This document shows, in pieces, positions 16,922-24,510 of a DNA stretch of 50,177 nt. The position numbers and the translations under genes are program-made. Every line of letters begins with the position of its first letter. The first letter of the stretch is position 1. Under the pieces are notes generated by a model that had not been told where the DNA came from, made no database searches, and was given only the letters and a program-made list of their open reading frames with translations. Source of the stretch: an uncultured Bacteroidales bacterium (GTDB taxonomy: Bacteria > Bacteroidota > Bacteroidia > Bacteroidales > Muribaculaceae); the NCBI GenBank assembly GCA_947176235.1, contig CAMWPM010000011.1, forward strand, positions 1 through 50,177. The letters run 5' to 3'.

Positions 16922-18175
16922 TTATTTTTTGATTTTGAGGGTCTCGTTAGTGCGGTAGTCGGACATGTCGGAAATGACGACACGGTCGGAAGGCGAGAGT
17001 CCGGCTACGACTTCCACCCACTTGTAGTTGCCTTCGCCGAGAGTGACCTCCCGCGCTTTCATAGCGCCACCGTCGGGATCAATAACGAAAAGGCGATATT
17101 TGCCGGGACCGGAGTAGAAGGGGCCGCGGGGAATACGAACCGCGTCATCGACCATGCCATAGATGATGTGGACGTCGGTGCGCAGACCGGAGCGGAGAAT
17201 TGAGTTGGCATCGTCGTCGAGGCGGACACTAAAAGAGATCTGACCATTGACGGAGAGGGGAGTGAGATTGGAGACGGTGCCGGTGAGAGAATTACGGCCA
17301 ACGACAACAGAAGCCGAAGATCCGACACCGATCTTGTCGGCATAAGCGTCGGGGATGTTGGCGTCGACCTTGAAATGGGACAGGTCGGAAAGAACGGCGA
17401 GTTTCTGACCTTCGGTCACTTTTTCACCTAAGTTGTCAAAAATATATGTGATGATGGCGGAGCGGGGTGCCGTGACGCGGGCAAGGTCGAGAGTGCGACG
17501 CATTTCGGAAAGATCGCGGGCGGCTACGGAGTGCTCAAGTTCGCGGATCGAGAGAGCAGCATCGGCGATGCGGCGTTCGTTGGCGATGAGCTGTCGGAGC
17601 TGATCGAGTTCGAGGCGTCCGGTGTTAACCGCGAGTTCCGCCTGCCGGACACGGTCGCCGGTGCCGGATCCGATGCTGTCGAGGTAGCGTTCGTTGCGTA
17701 GTTCGACTTCAAGACGACGCAGAGTCATCTCCTTGACTTCCGCCTGCATTATTAGGTCGGAAATACGGGTATCATTGTTGATCCGCTGCTGCTCAACCTC
17801 ATGTCGACGCATCTCAATGACGTCGGACTGACCGCTGAGCTGCGACACTGTGGCTTCGAGGTCGAGCTGCAGAAGAGGGGTTCCGGCAGCGACAGAATCG
17901 CCCGGACGGCAATATACCTCCTGGATGCGGGAAGCGATAGGAGATGTGATGATTTCCTCGAAAGCGGGAACAACCTTACCGGATGCCGAGATTGAGATTT
18001 CGAGAGGTCCACGCTCGACGTCAGCCACCGAGATATCGGAGAGCTTGACAGACTTGCGGGCAAGGGAAGCGATGATGAAAAAAAACGCAATGATGCCGAC
18101 CACCACAGCTCCGGAGATAATCCAGGAGCGTAGGCGACGGTTGCGAATTTCGTCGGAAGAAAGTTTACGATCCAT
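16922..18175 (-). CDS. Periplasmic adaptor (HlyD/MacA-type membrane fusion protein)
   Basis: A 417-residue protein, first in the seven-gene operon. One N-terminal helix (about 17-40) anchors it in the inner membrane. A lipoyl-like half-motif follows (EVYCRPGDSVAAGTPLLQLD), then a long coiled-coil hairpin (about 105-235), the second half-motif (EKVTEGQKLAVLSDL) and beta-barrel and membrane-proximal regions ending VVISDMSDYRTNE. This is the adaptor layout that links an ABC permease to a TolC channel. The ATG at 18175 lies about 25 bp downstream of the predicted sigma-54 transcript start. Confidence 0.92.
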   Translation of the reverse strand: MDRKLSSDEIRNRRLRSWIISGAVVVGIIAFFFIIASLARKSVKLSDISVADVERGPLEISISASGKVVPAFEEIITSPIASRIQEVYCRPGDSVAAGTPLLQLDLEATVSQLSGQSDVIEMRRHEVEQQRINNDTRISDLIMQAEVKEMTLRRLEVELRNERYLDSIGSGTGDRVRQAELAVNTGRLELDQLRQLIANERRIADAALSIRELEHSVAARDLSEMRRTLDLARVTAPRSAIITYIFDNLGEKVTEGQKLAVLSDLSHFKVDANIPDAYADKIGVGSSASVVVGRNSLTGTVSNLTPLSVNGQISFSVRLDDDANSILRSGLRTDVHIIYGMVDDAVRIPRGPFYSGPGKYRLFVIDPDGGAMKAREVTLGEGNYKWVEVVAGLSPSDRVVISDMSDYRTNETLKIKK

Positions 18176-18210
18176 TGAAAAAAAATAAATTGGTTTCTGT
18201 ACTTAATTAT

Positions 18211-18227
18211 ATGCAATGAGCGTGCCA
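18211..18227 (-). promoter_or_regulatory. Sigma-54 (-24/-12) promoter of the efflux operon
   Basis: On the minus strand the sequence reads TGGCACG, four bases (CTCA), then TTGCAT, matching the sigma-54 consensus TGGCACG-N4-TTGCW at every defined base. The GG and GC elements have the required spacing. The predicted transcript start near 18200 is about 25 bp before the adaptor ATG. The operon itself encodes the cognate NtrC-type activator. Confidence 0.9.
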
Positions 18228-18271
18228 AAATTATAAAGGGCTGAAAGTCAATGGATGTGAGAAGGAGCGGG

Positions 18272-18316
18272 TGTACGGAATCGGACAGAAAACGTACGGG
18301 TGGACGGACACGTACG
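18272..18316 (-). promoter_or_regulatory. Candidate enhancer (UAS) sites for the NtrC-type regulator
   Basis: Site A (18272-18287) is an imperfect palindrome of form TGTnCG-N4-CGnACA. Site B (18293-18310) keeps the same half-sites with wider spacing, and a third CGTACG follows at 18311-18316. The GTAC cores are 21 and 18 bp apart, near two helical turns. The sites are centred roughly 80 and 100 bp upstream of the predicted transcript start, where enhancer-binding proteins usually act. Binding is inferred, not shown. Confidence 0.55.
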
Positions 18317-18361
18317 GCGGGTAATGTTGGGTTAACGAATAGCCAAGGTCGAATAAAAAAT

Positions 18362-18392
18362 AAAAAGGAACTTCGTCACGAAGTTCCTTTTT
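18362..18392 (-). terminator. Intrinsic terminator downstream of lpxH
   Basis: A perfect 14-bp stem (AAAAAGGAACTTCG at 18362-18375 with its complement at 18379-18392) around a 3-base loop, with T runs on both strands. For the minus strand it follows the lpxH-like gene. The A/T-rich flanks would let it work in either direction. Confidence 0.85.
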
Positions 18393-18522
18393 ATGGTTTC
18401 CAATAGGTACAATTTCTAAGGTAAAAAAGATTGTTTTAGGTTTGTGATGCAAAGGTGGGGATAAATCCCGACGTGACCAAATCTATTTATATGTTATAAA
18501 ACACGTTTTTATAATAGGTGTT

Positions 18523-19281
18523 TTAAGATGTTATAGCGGAAGTCTCAATCAATGAGAGATTTGAGCCGTCGAAACGGGCGTAAGAGAAGTGATGGATCCA
18601 GTCGCCGAGCACAATTAAACGTGTGCCGGAGGCGGAAACGGGCATATCAAGGAGGATATGCCTGTGCCCAAGAATTATGAAATCGAGCGAAGGATCATCA
18701 GCAGCGAGCTGACGCGCGAATGGGATGAAAGGCTCCCGATCCTCGCCAAGGAATCGGGCAAGCTCGCCTGAGGACTTGCGTGACGAGGAGGACCATGAGT
18801 GGGCGAACGGAACAGTCCAACGGGGATGGATGGCAGAATAGAGTTTCTGACAAAAAGAATTACGAAAAACGGAACGGATGAAGCGGAAGCCGGGTTTCAG
18901 ACTTCCGATAGCATCGCCGTGGGCGAGATAGAATTTCTTGCCGTGGATAGTAACGGTCTCAGAGCCGTCAACGACACGCAGACCGATCTCGGACGGAAGG
19001 TAGTCAAAGATCCAGATGTCGTGGTTGCCGATGAACCATGTGATCTCCACTCCCGCATCGGCAAGCTCAGCGAGTGCACCGAAAAAGCGGACGAAGCCGC
19101 GCGGAACTACCGTGCGGTACTCGTACCAATAATCGAGAATGTCGCCCAGGAGGTAGAGCCTTGCAGCGTCGTGGGCGATAGAGTGCAACCAATCGACCAC
19201 CGAACGTTCGTGGGCCCGGGGATCGGTGATGTAGGATGCACCGAGGTGGATGTCGCTGATAAAATATGTGGCGCTGCGCAA
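18523..19281 (-). CDS. lpxH: UDP-2,3-diacylglucosamine diphosphatase (LpxH-like)
   Basis: A 252-residue calcineurin-type metallophosphoesterase. The metal-binding blocks appear in order: DIHLGA, GDILDYWYEYR, GNHDIW, HGDAIG and GHRHILLDM. The GDILDYWYEY form and overall length point to LpxH, which hydrolyses UDP-2,3-diacylglucosamine to lipid X in lipid A synthesis at the inner membrane face. Other metallophosphoesterases share the metal motifs, so the substrate is likely rather than proven. It follows the SufT-like gene by 46 bp and precedes the terminator at 18362. Confidence 0.85.
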   Translation of the reverse strand: MRSATYFISDIHLGASYITDPRAHERSVVDWLHSIAHDAARLYLLGDILDYWYEYRTVVPRGFVRFFGALAELADAGVEITWFIGNHDIWIFDYLPSEIGLRVVDGSETVTIHGKKFYLAHGDAIGSLKPGFRFIRSVFRNSFCQKLYSAIHPRWTVPFAHSWSSSSRKSSGELARFLGEDREPFIPFARQLAADDPSLDFIILGHRHILLDMPVSASGTRLIVLGDWIHHFSYARFDGSNLSLIETSAITS

Positions 19282-19282
19282 G

Positions 19283-19318
19283 GGAGTTAGGAGTTAGGAG
19301 TTAGGAGTTGTGAGTTGG
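19283..19318. repeat. Tandem GGAGTTA purine-rich intergenic repeat
   Basis: Three to four tandem 7-bp GGAGTTA units followed by decaying forms, filling the gap between lpxH and the SufT-like gene. Similar GTTAGGAG/GTTGAGAG words occur at other gene ends in the window (9001, 29115, 31800, 49081). Not a CRISPR: there are no spacers. Confidence 0.75.
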
Positions 19319-19327
19319 GAGGGAGGT

Positions 19328-19648
19328 TTAGAGGAAGCCGAGTTCGAGCTTGGCTTCTTCGGACATCATGTCCTGATTCCACTCAGGCTCGAAAACGATG
19401 TTGACTACAACGTTTTTTACTCCGGGGATGCTTTCAAGCTTAAGGCGAGCATCCTCCACAAGGAAGTCGGCGGCAGGACAGTTGGGGGCGGTAAGAGTCA
19501 TGTCGACAACAAGATTGCCGTCGTCCTGGAGGTCAATCTTATATATAAGTCCGAGGGAGTAAATGTCGACCGGAATTTCGGGATCGAAAACAGTGCGAAG
19601 CATCTCGACAGCCCTCTCTTCAATTTTCAGTTTTTCTTCAGGTGTCAT
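19328..19648 (-). CDS. SufT-like DUF59 protein (iron-sulfur cluster assembly/maturation)
   Basis: From the ATG at 19648 the protein has 106 residues; the upstream in-frame ATG lies before the -7 element and is rejected. The DUF59 pattern is complete: DPEIPVDIYSLGLIYKID, then TLTAPNCPAADFL with its conserved cysteine, then GVKNVVVNIVFEPEW. Family members (SufT, PaaD, MIP18) act in Fe-S cluster assembly or in maturing metal enzymes. No suf genes lie nearby, so its partner cannot be inferred. Likely co-transcribed with lpxH. Confidence 0.88.
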   Translation of the reverse strand: MTPEEKLKIEERAVEMLRTVFDPEIPVDIYSLGLIYKIDLQDDGNLVVDMTLTAPNCPAADFLVEDARLKLESIPGVKNVVVNIVFEPEWNQDMMSEEAKLELGFL

Positions 19649-19671
19649 CACGATAGAAATTAAAGTGGCTA

Positions 19672-19679
19672 CAAAGATA
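19672..19679 (-). promoter_or_regulatory. -7 element upstream of the SufT-like gene
   Basis: TATCTTTG on the minus strand, an exact -7 match, 23 bp before the chosen ATG. No clear -33 TTG at the right distance. Confidence 0.6.
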
Positions 19680-19760
19680 ACAAAAATCATGGGAAAAGCG
19701 GAGGAGAAAGACTAAGAAACGGAAATTAGTTTAAATTAACATGAGAGAAAGGGGGCGGAG

Positions 19761-19791
19761 TTGGCTGACAGGGAAAAAAAACGTAAATTTG
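19761..19791 (+). promoter_or_regulatory. Bacteroidota-type promoter of the NlpC/P60 gene
   Basis: TTG at 19761-19763, a 20-bp spacer and TAAATTTG at 19784-19791. The in-frame ATG at 19741 lies upstream of the promoter, so translation must begin later, at 19855 with a signal peptide. Confidence 0.82.
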
Positions 19792-19854
19792 CAGTCAGAA
19801 AAATCAATCATTACTACCACCATCCCGGAGGGCAATAAATCAGATCAATCACTC

Positions 19855-20469
19855 ATGTCACGCAACCTTATAGGTCTCATAATTTTAGCCGTCGGCAGTC
19901 TGTTCGGACAGAACATGAAAGCCACCGAGCCTATATTCCCTCTGACCGGTGAACCTGACCTGATTGCCGGAGCAGAACTGAAGAAGCTGAAATTCGCTGA
20001 TTTCGGAATGATGGGAGTTGTGGACTACGAAAAGATACTCGATGCCGAGGCAGAGCGCAAGGAACTTGCAGCAGACCTTCTTGAGTATGCTCACAAGTTC
20101 ATGGGTCTTCGTTACCGCCGTGGCGGCAAAACAGAAAAGGGATTTGACTGCTCAGGCTTCACGGGCTACGTGTTCCGCCAGTTTGGCTATAAGCTCGGCG
20201 CATCGTCGGGCAACCAGTACATGCAGGGTGAGAAAATTGATTCGAAGCTTGACGTGGAGCCGGGAGATCTGGTGTTCTTCGGCGGACGCGGAGCCGGTGC
20301 CCGCGTAGGACACGTCGGTATCGCCGTGTCGACGGATCCGGAGACAGGAGTAATCACATTCATCCACTCAGCCACTTCGAGCGGCATCCGCCTCGACAAG
20401 ACAAGTGATCCTTATTATAGCCGCCGCTATCTGGGAGCCCGCCGTGTGATCACAACAGGCGAAGAGTAA
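19855..20469 (+). CDS. Secreted NlpC/P60-family peptidoglycan hydrolase
   Basis: A 204-residue protein from ATG 19855. An N-terminal hydrophobic segment ([18 protein letters not shown]) acts as a signal peptide. The NlpC/P60 domain occupies about 80-200: catalytic cysteine in [21 protein letters not shown], catalytic histidine in VGHVGIAV, and the supporting FIHSAT. Family members are cysteine peptidases that cut gamma-D-glutamyl-diaminopimelate links in peptidoglycan peptides. It has its own promoter and precedes ligA by 95 bp. Confidence 0.92.
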   Translation: MSRNLIGLIILAVGSLFGQNMKATEPIFPLTGEPDLIAGAELKKLKFADFGMMGVVDYEKILDAEAERKELAADLLEYAHKFMGLRYRRGGKTEKGFDCSGFTGYVFRQFGYKLGASSGNQYMQGEKIDSKLDVEPGDLVFFGGRGAGARVGHVGIAVSTDPETGVITFIHSATSSGIRLDKTSDPYYSRRYLGARRVITTGEE

Positions 20470-20564
20470 TCCAACGTGCAGGATTAGCTCCTGCCGCTCC
20501 ATGTAAATCAAAGCACAGCCAAGCAAAAAGAGCTATTCCCCCCAATTTTTATTTCCTCCATCCA

Positions 20565-22592
20565 ATGTCCCCATCACTTTTTGAATCGCCGCAGGAAGCA
20601 ATAGCCCGCCTACGTGACGAGTTAAATCGTCATAACTATAATTATTACGTGCTCAACTCTCCGGAAATAGGTGACCGTGAGTTTGATGAACTGATGAAGG
20701 AGCTTGAGGCTCTCGAAAAGGAGCATCCAGAGCTTGACGATCCTTATTCACCAACCCATAGAGTGGGGAGTGACTTAGGCGCAAAGGGATTTGAACAGGT
20801 GAACCACATTCATCCGATGCTTTCACTCGCCAACACTTATTCGATAAGCGATGTCGACGATTTCATGCGACGCGTGCGAGAGGGATTGGGTGGAGAGACA
20901 TTCACTACGGTGGGTGAAATGAAGTATGACGGCACGTCGATCTCACTGATATATGAGCATGGGAGACTTGTGAGAGCCGTGACACGCGGAGATGGAATTC
21001 ATGGGGACGTGGTGACCGACAATGTGAAAACCATCAAGAGTATTCCTCTCGTACTATCCGGAAGCGGATGGCCTGATGAATTCGAGATAAGAGGCGAGAT
21101 CGTGCTGCCGTGGAAGGCATTCGAAAAGCTTAATGCCGAACGCGCCTTCAATGAAGAACCACTTTTCGCCAATCCCCGCAACGCCGCATCCGGCACACTA
21201 AAGACCCAGAATTCGGCTGAAGTGGCGCGTCGAGGACTTGACGCATACTTCTACTATCTACTTGGAGAAAATCTGCCGTACGACAACCACTATGACAACA
21301 TGATGGCAGCACGCAGCTGGGGCTTCAAGGTGAGCGACATCATGACCTGCCTTCACTCAATCGAGGAAGTGGACAACTTCATAAATCACTGGGACGTGGC
21401 GCGCAAGGAACTGCCGGTGGCAACGGACGGACTCGTGTTCAAGGTCAACTCGCTCCGCCAGCAGCTTAATCTGGGTTTCACGGCAAAATCCCCCCGCTGG
21501 GCAATCGCCTACAAGTTTCCGGCGGAACGTGCGCTGACACGACTCCGCTACGTATCGTTTGAAGTAGGGCGCATGGGCATAATTACGCCTGTGAGCAATC
21601 TGGAGCCTGTGCTCCTCTCAGGTACCATCGTGAAACGTGCCTCGCTTCATAATGAGGACATCATACGCCAACTCGACATACACGAACATGACATGCTTTA
21701 CGTGGAAAAGGGTGGTGAAATTATCCCGAAAATTACCGGTGTGGATAAGGCTCAACGTGAAGCCGGAGCAAAAGCGGTGGAATTCGTGACAGAATGTCCG
21801 GCATGCGGAACAGAACTCGAACGAGTGGAGGGGGAAGCTGCATGGTTCTGCCCCAACAAGTATGGCTGTCCGCCGCAGATAGCAGGTAGAGTGGAGCATT
21901 TCGTGGGGCGCAGAATGATGAATATCGACGGCATCGGCGAGGAGACGGCTGTGCAACTCTACGAGACAGGGCTTGTGCGTGACATCGGCGACATCTATGA
22001 TCTGACAAAGGAGAAGCTGATGGCTCTTGACCGATTTGCAGAGAAGAGCGCCGAGCGAATAATGAAGGGAATAGAGGACTCGAAGAGTGTGCCGTTTGAG
22101 CGCGTGGTATATGCGCTGTCCATTCCTTACGTCGGGGAAACTGTCGCCCGCAAGCTCGCGCGTAGTGTCGGGGACATCGATGCATTAATGAATGCCTCGC
22201 AGGAGGAACTTGAGGCGATTGATGATATCGGACCAAGAATAGCGGAAAGCATCCGCGGATATTTTGCAAATCCCGTGAATCAGTCGAATATTGCCAGACT
22301 TAAAACCGCCGGGGTGCAGATGGCTATAGTGAAAGATGATTCGATCGAACGTACCGACCGTCTTGCAGGAAAGACCATCGTGATAAGCGGAACTTTCACC
22401 CACCACTCCCGCGACGAATACAAAGCTCTCATCGAGCAACACGGCGGCAAAAATTCCGGCTCTATCTCGAAGAAAACGGATTTAGTGTTTGCTGGTGAAA
22501 ATATGGGACCGGCGAAGCTTGAGAAGGCGCAGGCGTTAGGGATTCCGATTATTAATGAAGATGAATTCCTCAAAATGATAGAGGCGTTGTGA
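20565..22592 (+). CDS. ligA: NAD-dependent DNA ligase
   Basis: A 675-residue LigA, full length. Domain Ia ([21 protein letters not shown]), the adenylation motif EMKYDGTSI with nucleophile Lys120, the OB fold, a four-cysteine zinc finger (ECPACGTEL and [10 protein letters not shown]), helix-hairpin-helix repeats ([16 protein letters not shown]) and a C-terminal BRCT domain ([20 protein letters not shown]) are all present. It seals nicks in replication and repair using NAD. All catalytic parts appear intact. The frame is followed by a palindromic repeat at 22633 facing the convergent tcdA gene. Confidence 0.98.
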   Translation: MSPSLFESPQEAIARLRDELNRHNYNYYVLNSPEIGDREFDELMKELEALEKEHPELDDPYSPTHRVGSDLGAKGFEQVNHIHPMLSLANTYSISDVDDFMRRVREGLGGETFTTVGEMKYDGTSISLIYEHGRLVRAVTRGDGIHGDVVTDNVKTIKSIPLVLSGSGWPDEFEIRGEIVLPWKAFEKLNAERAFNEEPLFANPRNAASGTLKTQNSAEVARRGLDAYFYYLLGENLPYDNHYDNMMAARSWGFKVSDIMTCLHSIEEVDNFINHWDVARKELPVATDGLVFKVNSLRQQLNLGFTAKSPRWAIAYKFPAERALTRLRYVSFEVGRMGIITPVSNLEPVLLSGTIVKRASLHNEDIIRQLDIHEHDMLYVEKGGEIIPKITGVDKAQREAGAKAVEFVTECPACGTELERVEGEAAWFCPNKYGCPPQIAGRVEHFVGRRMMNIDGIGEETAVQLYETGLVRDIGDIYDLTKEKLMALDRFAEKSAERIMKGIEDSKSVPFERVVYALSIPYVGETVARKLARSVGDIDALMNASQEELEAIDDIGPRIAESIRGYFANPVNQSNIARLKTAGVQMAIVKDDSIERTDRLAGKTIVISGTFTHHSRDEYKALIEQHGGKNSGSISKKTDLVFAGENMGPAKLEKAQALGIPIINEDEFLKMIEAL

Positions 22593-22632
22593 TAGCGGCC
22601 CGTGCGGGGTGTCGTTGCTCCGTTCGGGTTGC

Positions 22633-22656
22633 GGGCGCGATATATCGCGCCCCTAC
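22633..22656. repeat. Dispersed palindrome, shortened copy 2
   Basis: GGGCGCGATATATCGCGCCC is a perfect 20-bp palindrome followed by CTACT. It corresponds to the two ends of the repeats at 9284 and 40115 joined directly, with the middle missing. It lies between the convergent ligA and tcdA genes and might also help end transcription, though it lacks a T run. Confidence 0.78.
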
Positions 22657-22729
22657 TGTATTGGAACGTAATGCTTTAATTACTTCTCAGATTATCCCAG
22701 TAAACACCATCCATCATGCTTCGTGTCGG

Positions 22730-23473
22730 TCAGGAACGGTTCTTTGAGAGGTCGGTGATGAGGAGTCCGGCAAGGGTCATGCCGAAAATGGCGGTGATAT
22801 GGGCGAGGGAGCCGTTGATGGCGGCTTTATAGTCGCATGTCTCGTCAGTGGATCCGAGATTGGGGAGGAGTTCGTCGCTATATACGCATTTGAATTTACG
22901 CGCGGGTCGGACGCTGAGCCGTTTGAAACGCTGACGGAGAGCGCGGGCGAGAGGACAGCCTCTGACATTCCAGAATTCTGCAACACTGATGCGCGTGGGA
23001 TCGAGCTTGAGTGCGGCACCCATAGAGGAGTAGAATTTGAGCCCCTTTGTGGATGTAGCTTCAAGAATAAGGGCAGCTTTATGGGCGAGGGAATCGATGG
23101 CGTCGATGCAATGGGTGTAGGATTCGAGATGAAAATCGGCAGCAGTGTCGGCTGTGAACGGCTGAGAAATAACGGTGAGATCAAGGTCGGGATTTATGTC
23201 GAGAAGCCTACGTGCAAGAACATCAACTTTCATCTCGCCGACGGTGGAGCATGTGGCCATGAGCTGACGATTGATGTTGGAGGCGCTGACGCGATCGAAA
23301 TCAACAATCGTCAGATGAGAAATTCCCGTTCGAACAAGGGCTTCGGCACACCAGGATCCAACACCTCCCACCCCGAACAGAATGACCTTGGCGGCTGAAA
23401 AACGAGGGAGAATGTCGTCGCCGAGGAGGCGGGTGGTTCGGGAAAAACGATCGGCGGGGGAGGGAATTTCCAT
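22730..23473 (-). CDS. tcdA: tRNA threonylcarbamoyladenosine dehydratase (TcdA, ThiF/MoeB superfamily)
   Basis: A 247-residue E1-like adenylating enzyme. The N-terminal RFSRTTRLLGDD is a TcdA hallmark. The ATP-binding GVGGVGSWCAEALVRTGI, DFDRVSASNINRQ and the DAIDSLAHKAAL block are all in place. It should cyclise t6A to ct6A at position 37 of ANN-decoding tRNAs. It lies 12 bp after bioB as the last gene of a minus-strand run that also contains tsaC, whose product is needed to make t6A in the first place. Confidence 0.92.
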   Translation of the reverse strand: MEIPSPADRFSRTTRLLGDDILPRFSAAKVILFGVGGVGSWCAEALVRTGISHLTIVDFDRVSASNINRQLMATCSTVGEMKVDVLARRLLDINPDLDLTVISQPFTADTAADFHLESYTHCIDAIDSLAHKAALILEATSTKGLKFYSSMGAALKLDPTRISVAEFWNVRGCPLARALRQRFKRLSVRPARKFKCVYSDELLPNLGSTDETCDYKAAINGSLAHITAIFGMTLAGLLITDLSKNRS

Positions 23474-23485
23474 AATAGAGCGGGT

Positions 23486-24454
23486 TCAGAATTCGTAGCC
23501 GGCTTCGGAAACAAGATTTTGATCCTCGGCGATGCGGGAGCCGACGGTGGTGAGCAGGTCACCGACGACGCCACCATTCATACCGATGCGAAGCGCCCGC
23601 AACTGAGTGTCGGTTGAAAGGCGGGCGCGTCCGCCGGCAAAGCGTAGTTGAACGGCGGGATGAACGAAGCGGAAGACCGCGATGGTGGAAAGGACTTCGT
23701 CATCGGTGAGCGGAGCGGAATCGGCGAGAGGAGTGCCAGGGATGGGGCAAAGGACGTTGATGGGAATGGATGCCGGGTTGACTTCACGGAGAGTGACGGC
23801 AAGTTCGGCGCGCTGGGCCGGAGTCTCTCCCATGCCTATGATACCACCGCTGCAAACTTCAAAGCCACGGGTACGGGCGGCGCGGATGGTAGCCAGTTTG
23901 TCAGCAATGGTGTGGGTGGTGCAAAGTTTTCCGAAATAGGAAGGGGCTGCTTCAAGATTGCAATGGTAGCGACGTACTCCTGCTTCCCATAGCCTATCGA
24001 GCTCATCGGGGGAGAGGAGACCGAGAGAGGCACAAGTGAAGATGCCTACTTCGTCCTTGATGCGACGGAGGAGGGAGCAAACCTTCGTGAGAGCTTCACC
24101 TCGGACAGCGCGACCGCTTGCCACGAGAGAGAAGCGACGGACACCACGATCATGGTTGTAACGCGCCGCCTCCATGCACTCCTTTTCGTCGATGAGGTCG
24201 TAGGTGTCACAACCGGTGGAGAAATGGGCAGACTGGGCGCACCATTTGCAGTTCTCGGAACATTTGCCTGAGCGGGCATTGACGATGGAGCATGAATCGA
24301 ATACGCGGGGACAGAAAGCGCGAGTGATTTCCTCAGCGGAATCGTAGAGTGCTTCCTTATTGGGGGTGGAAATGAGTGCAACGGCTTCTTCGAGGGTGAT
24401 GGAACCACCATTGAGAACACGTTGCTTCAATTCTTTGATTTCCTGAACAGTCAT
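23486..24454 (-). CDS. bioB: Biotin synthase
   Basis: A 322-residue radical SAM enzyme that inserts sulfur into dethiobiotin. The 4Fe-4S/SAM motif is CSENCKWCAQSAHF (Cys-X3-Cys-X2-Cys). YHCNLEAAPSYF, CSGGIIGMGETPAQR and FRFVHPAVQLRFAGGR match BioB blocks. No other biotin gene is nearby, so it is an isolated step here. It starts 56 bp after the channel gene and is tightly followed by tcdA. Confidence 0.95.
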   Translation of the reverse strand: MTVQEIKELKQRVLNGGSITLEEAVALISTPNKEALYDSAEEITRAFCPRVFDSCSIVNARSGKCSENCKWCAQSAHFSTGCDTYDLIDEKECMEAARYNHDRGVRRFSLVASGRAVRGEALTKVCSLLRRIKDEVGIFTCASLGLLSPDELDRLWEAGVRRYHCNLEAAPSYFGKLCTTHTIADKLATIRAARTRGFEVCSGGIIGMGETPAQRAELAVTLREVNPASIPINVLCPIPGTPLADSAPLTDDEVLSTIAVFRFVHPAVQLRFAGGRARLSTDTQLRALRIGMNGGVVGDLLTTVGSRIAEDQNLVSEAGYEF

Positions 24455-24510
24455 AATTAATTAAGTTTGGAATAATATGTAAGTGTGATATTGTTGTCGG
24501 GGAAGAAGCA

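Noticed and set aside
19283-19318. Possible CRISPR-like direct repeats
   Set aside because: Units are 7 bp and contiguous with no unique spacers, and no cas gene is present.
22633-22656. Palindrome as a simple bidirectional terminator of ligA and tcdA
   Set aside because: No T run on either side, and the same sequence recurs at 9284 and 40115, so a dispersed repeat is the better explanation, although an effect on RNA ends is not excluded.
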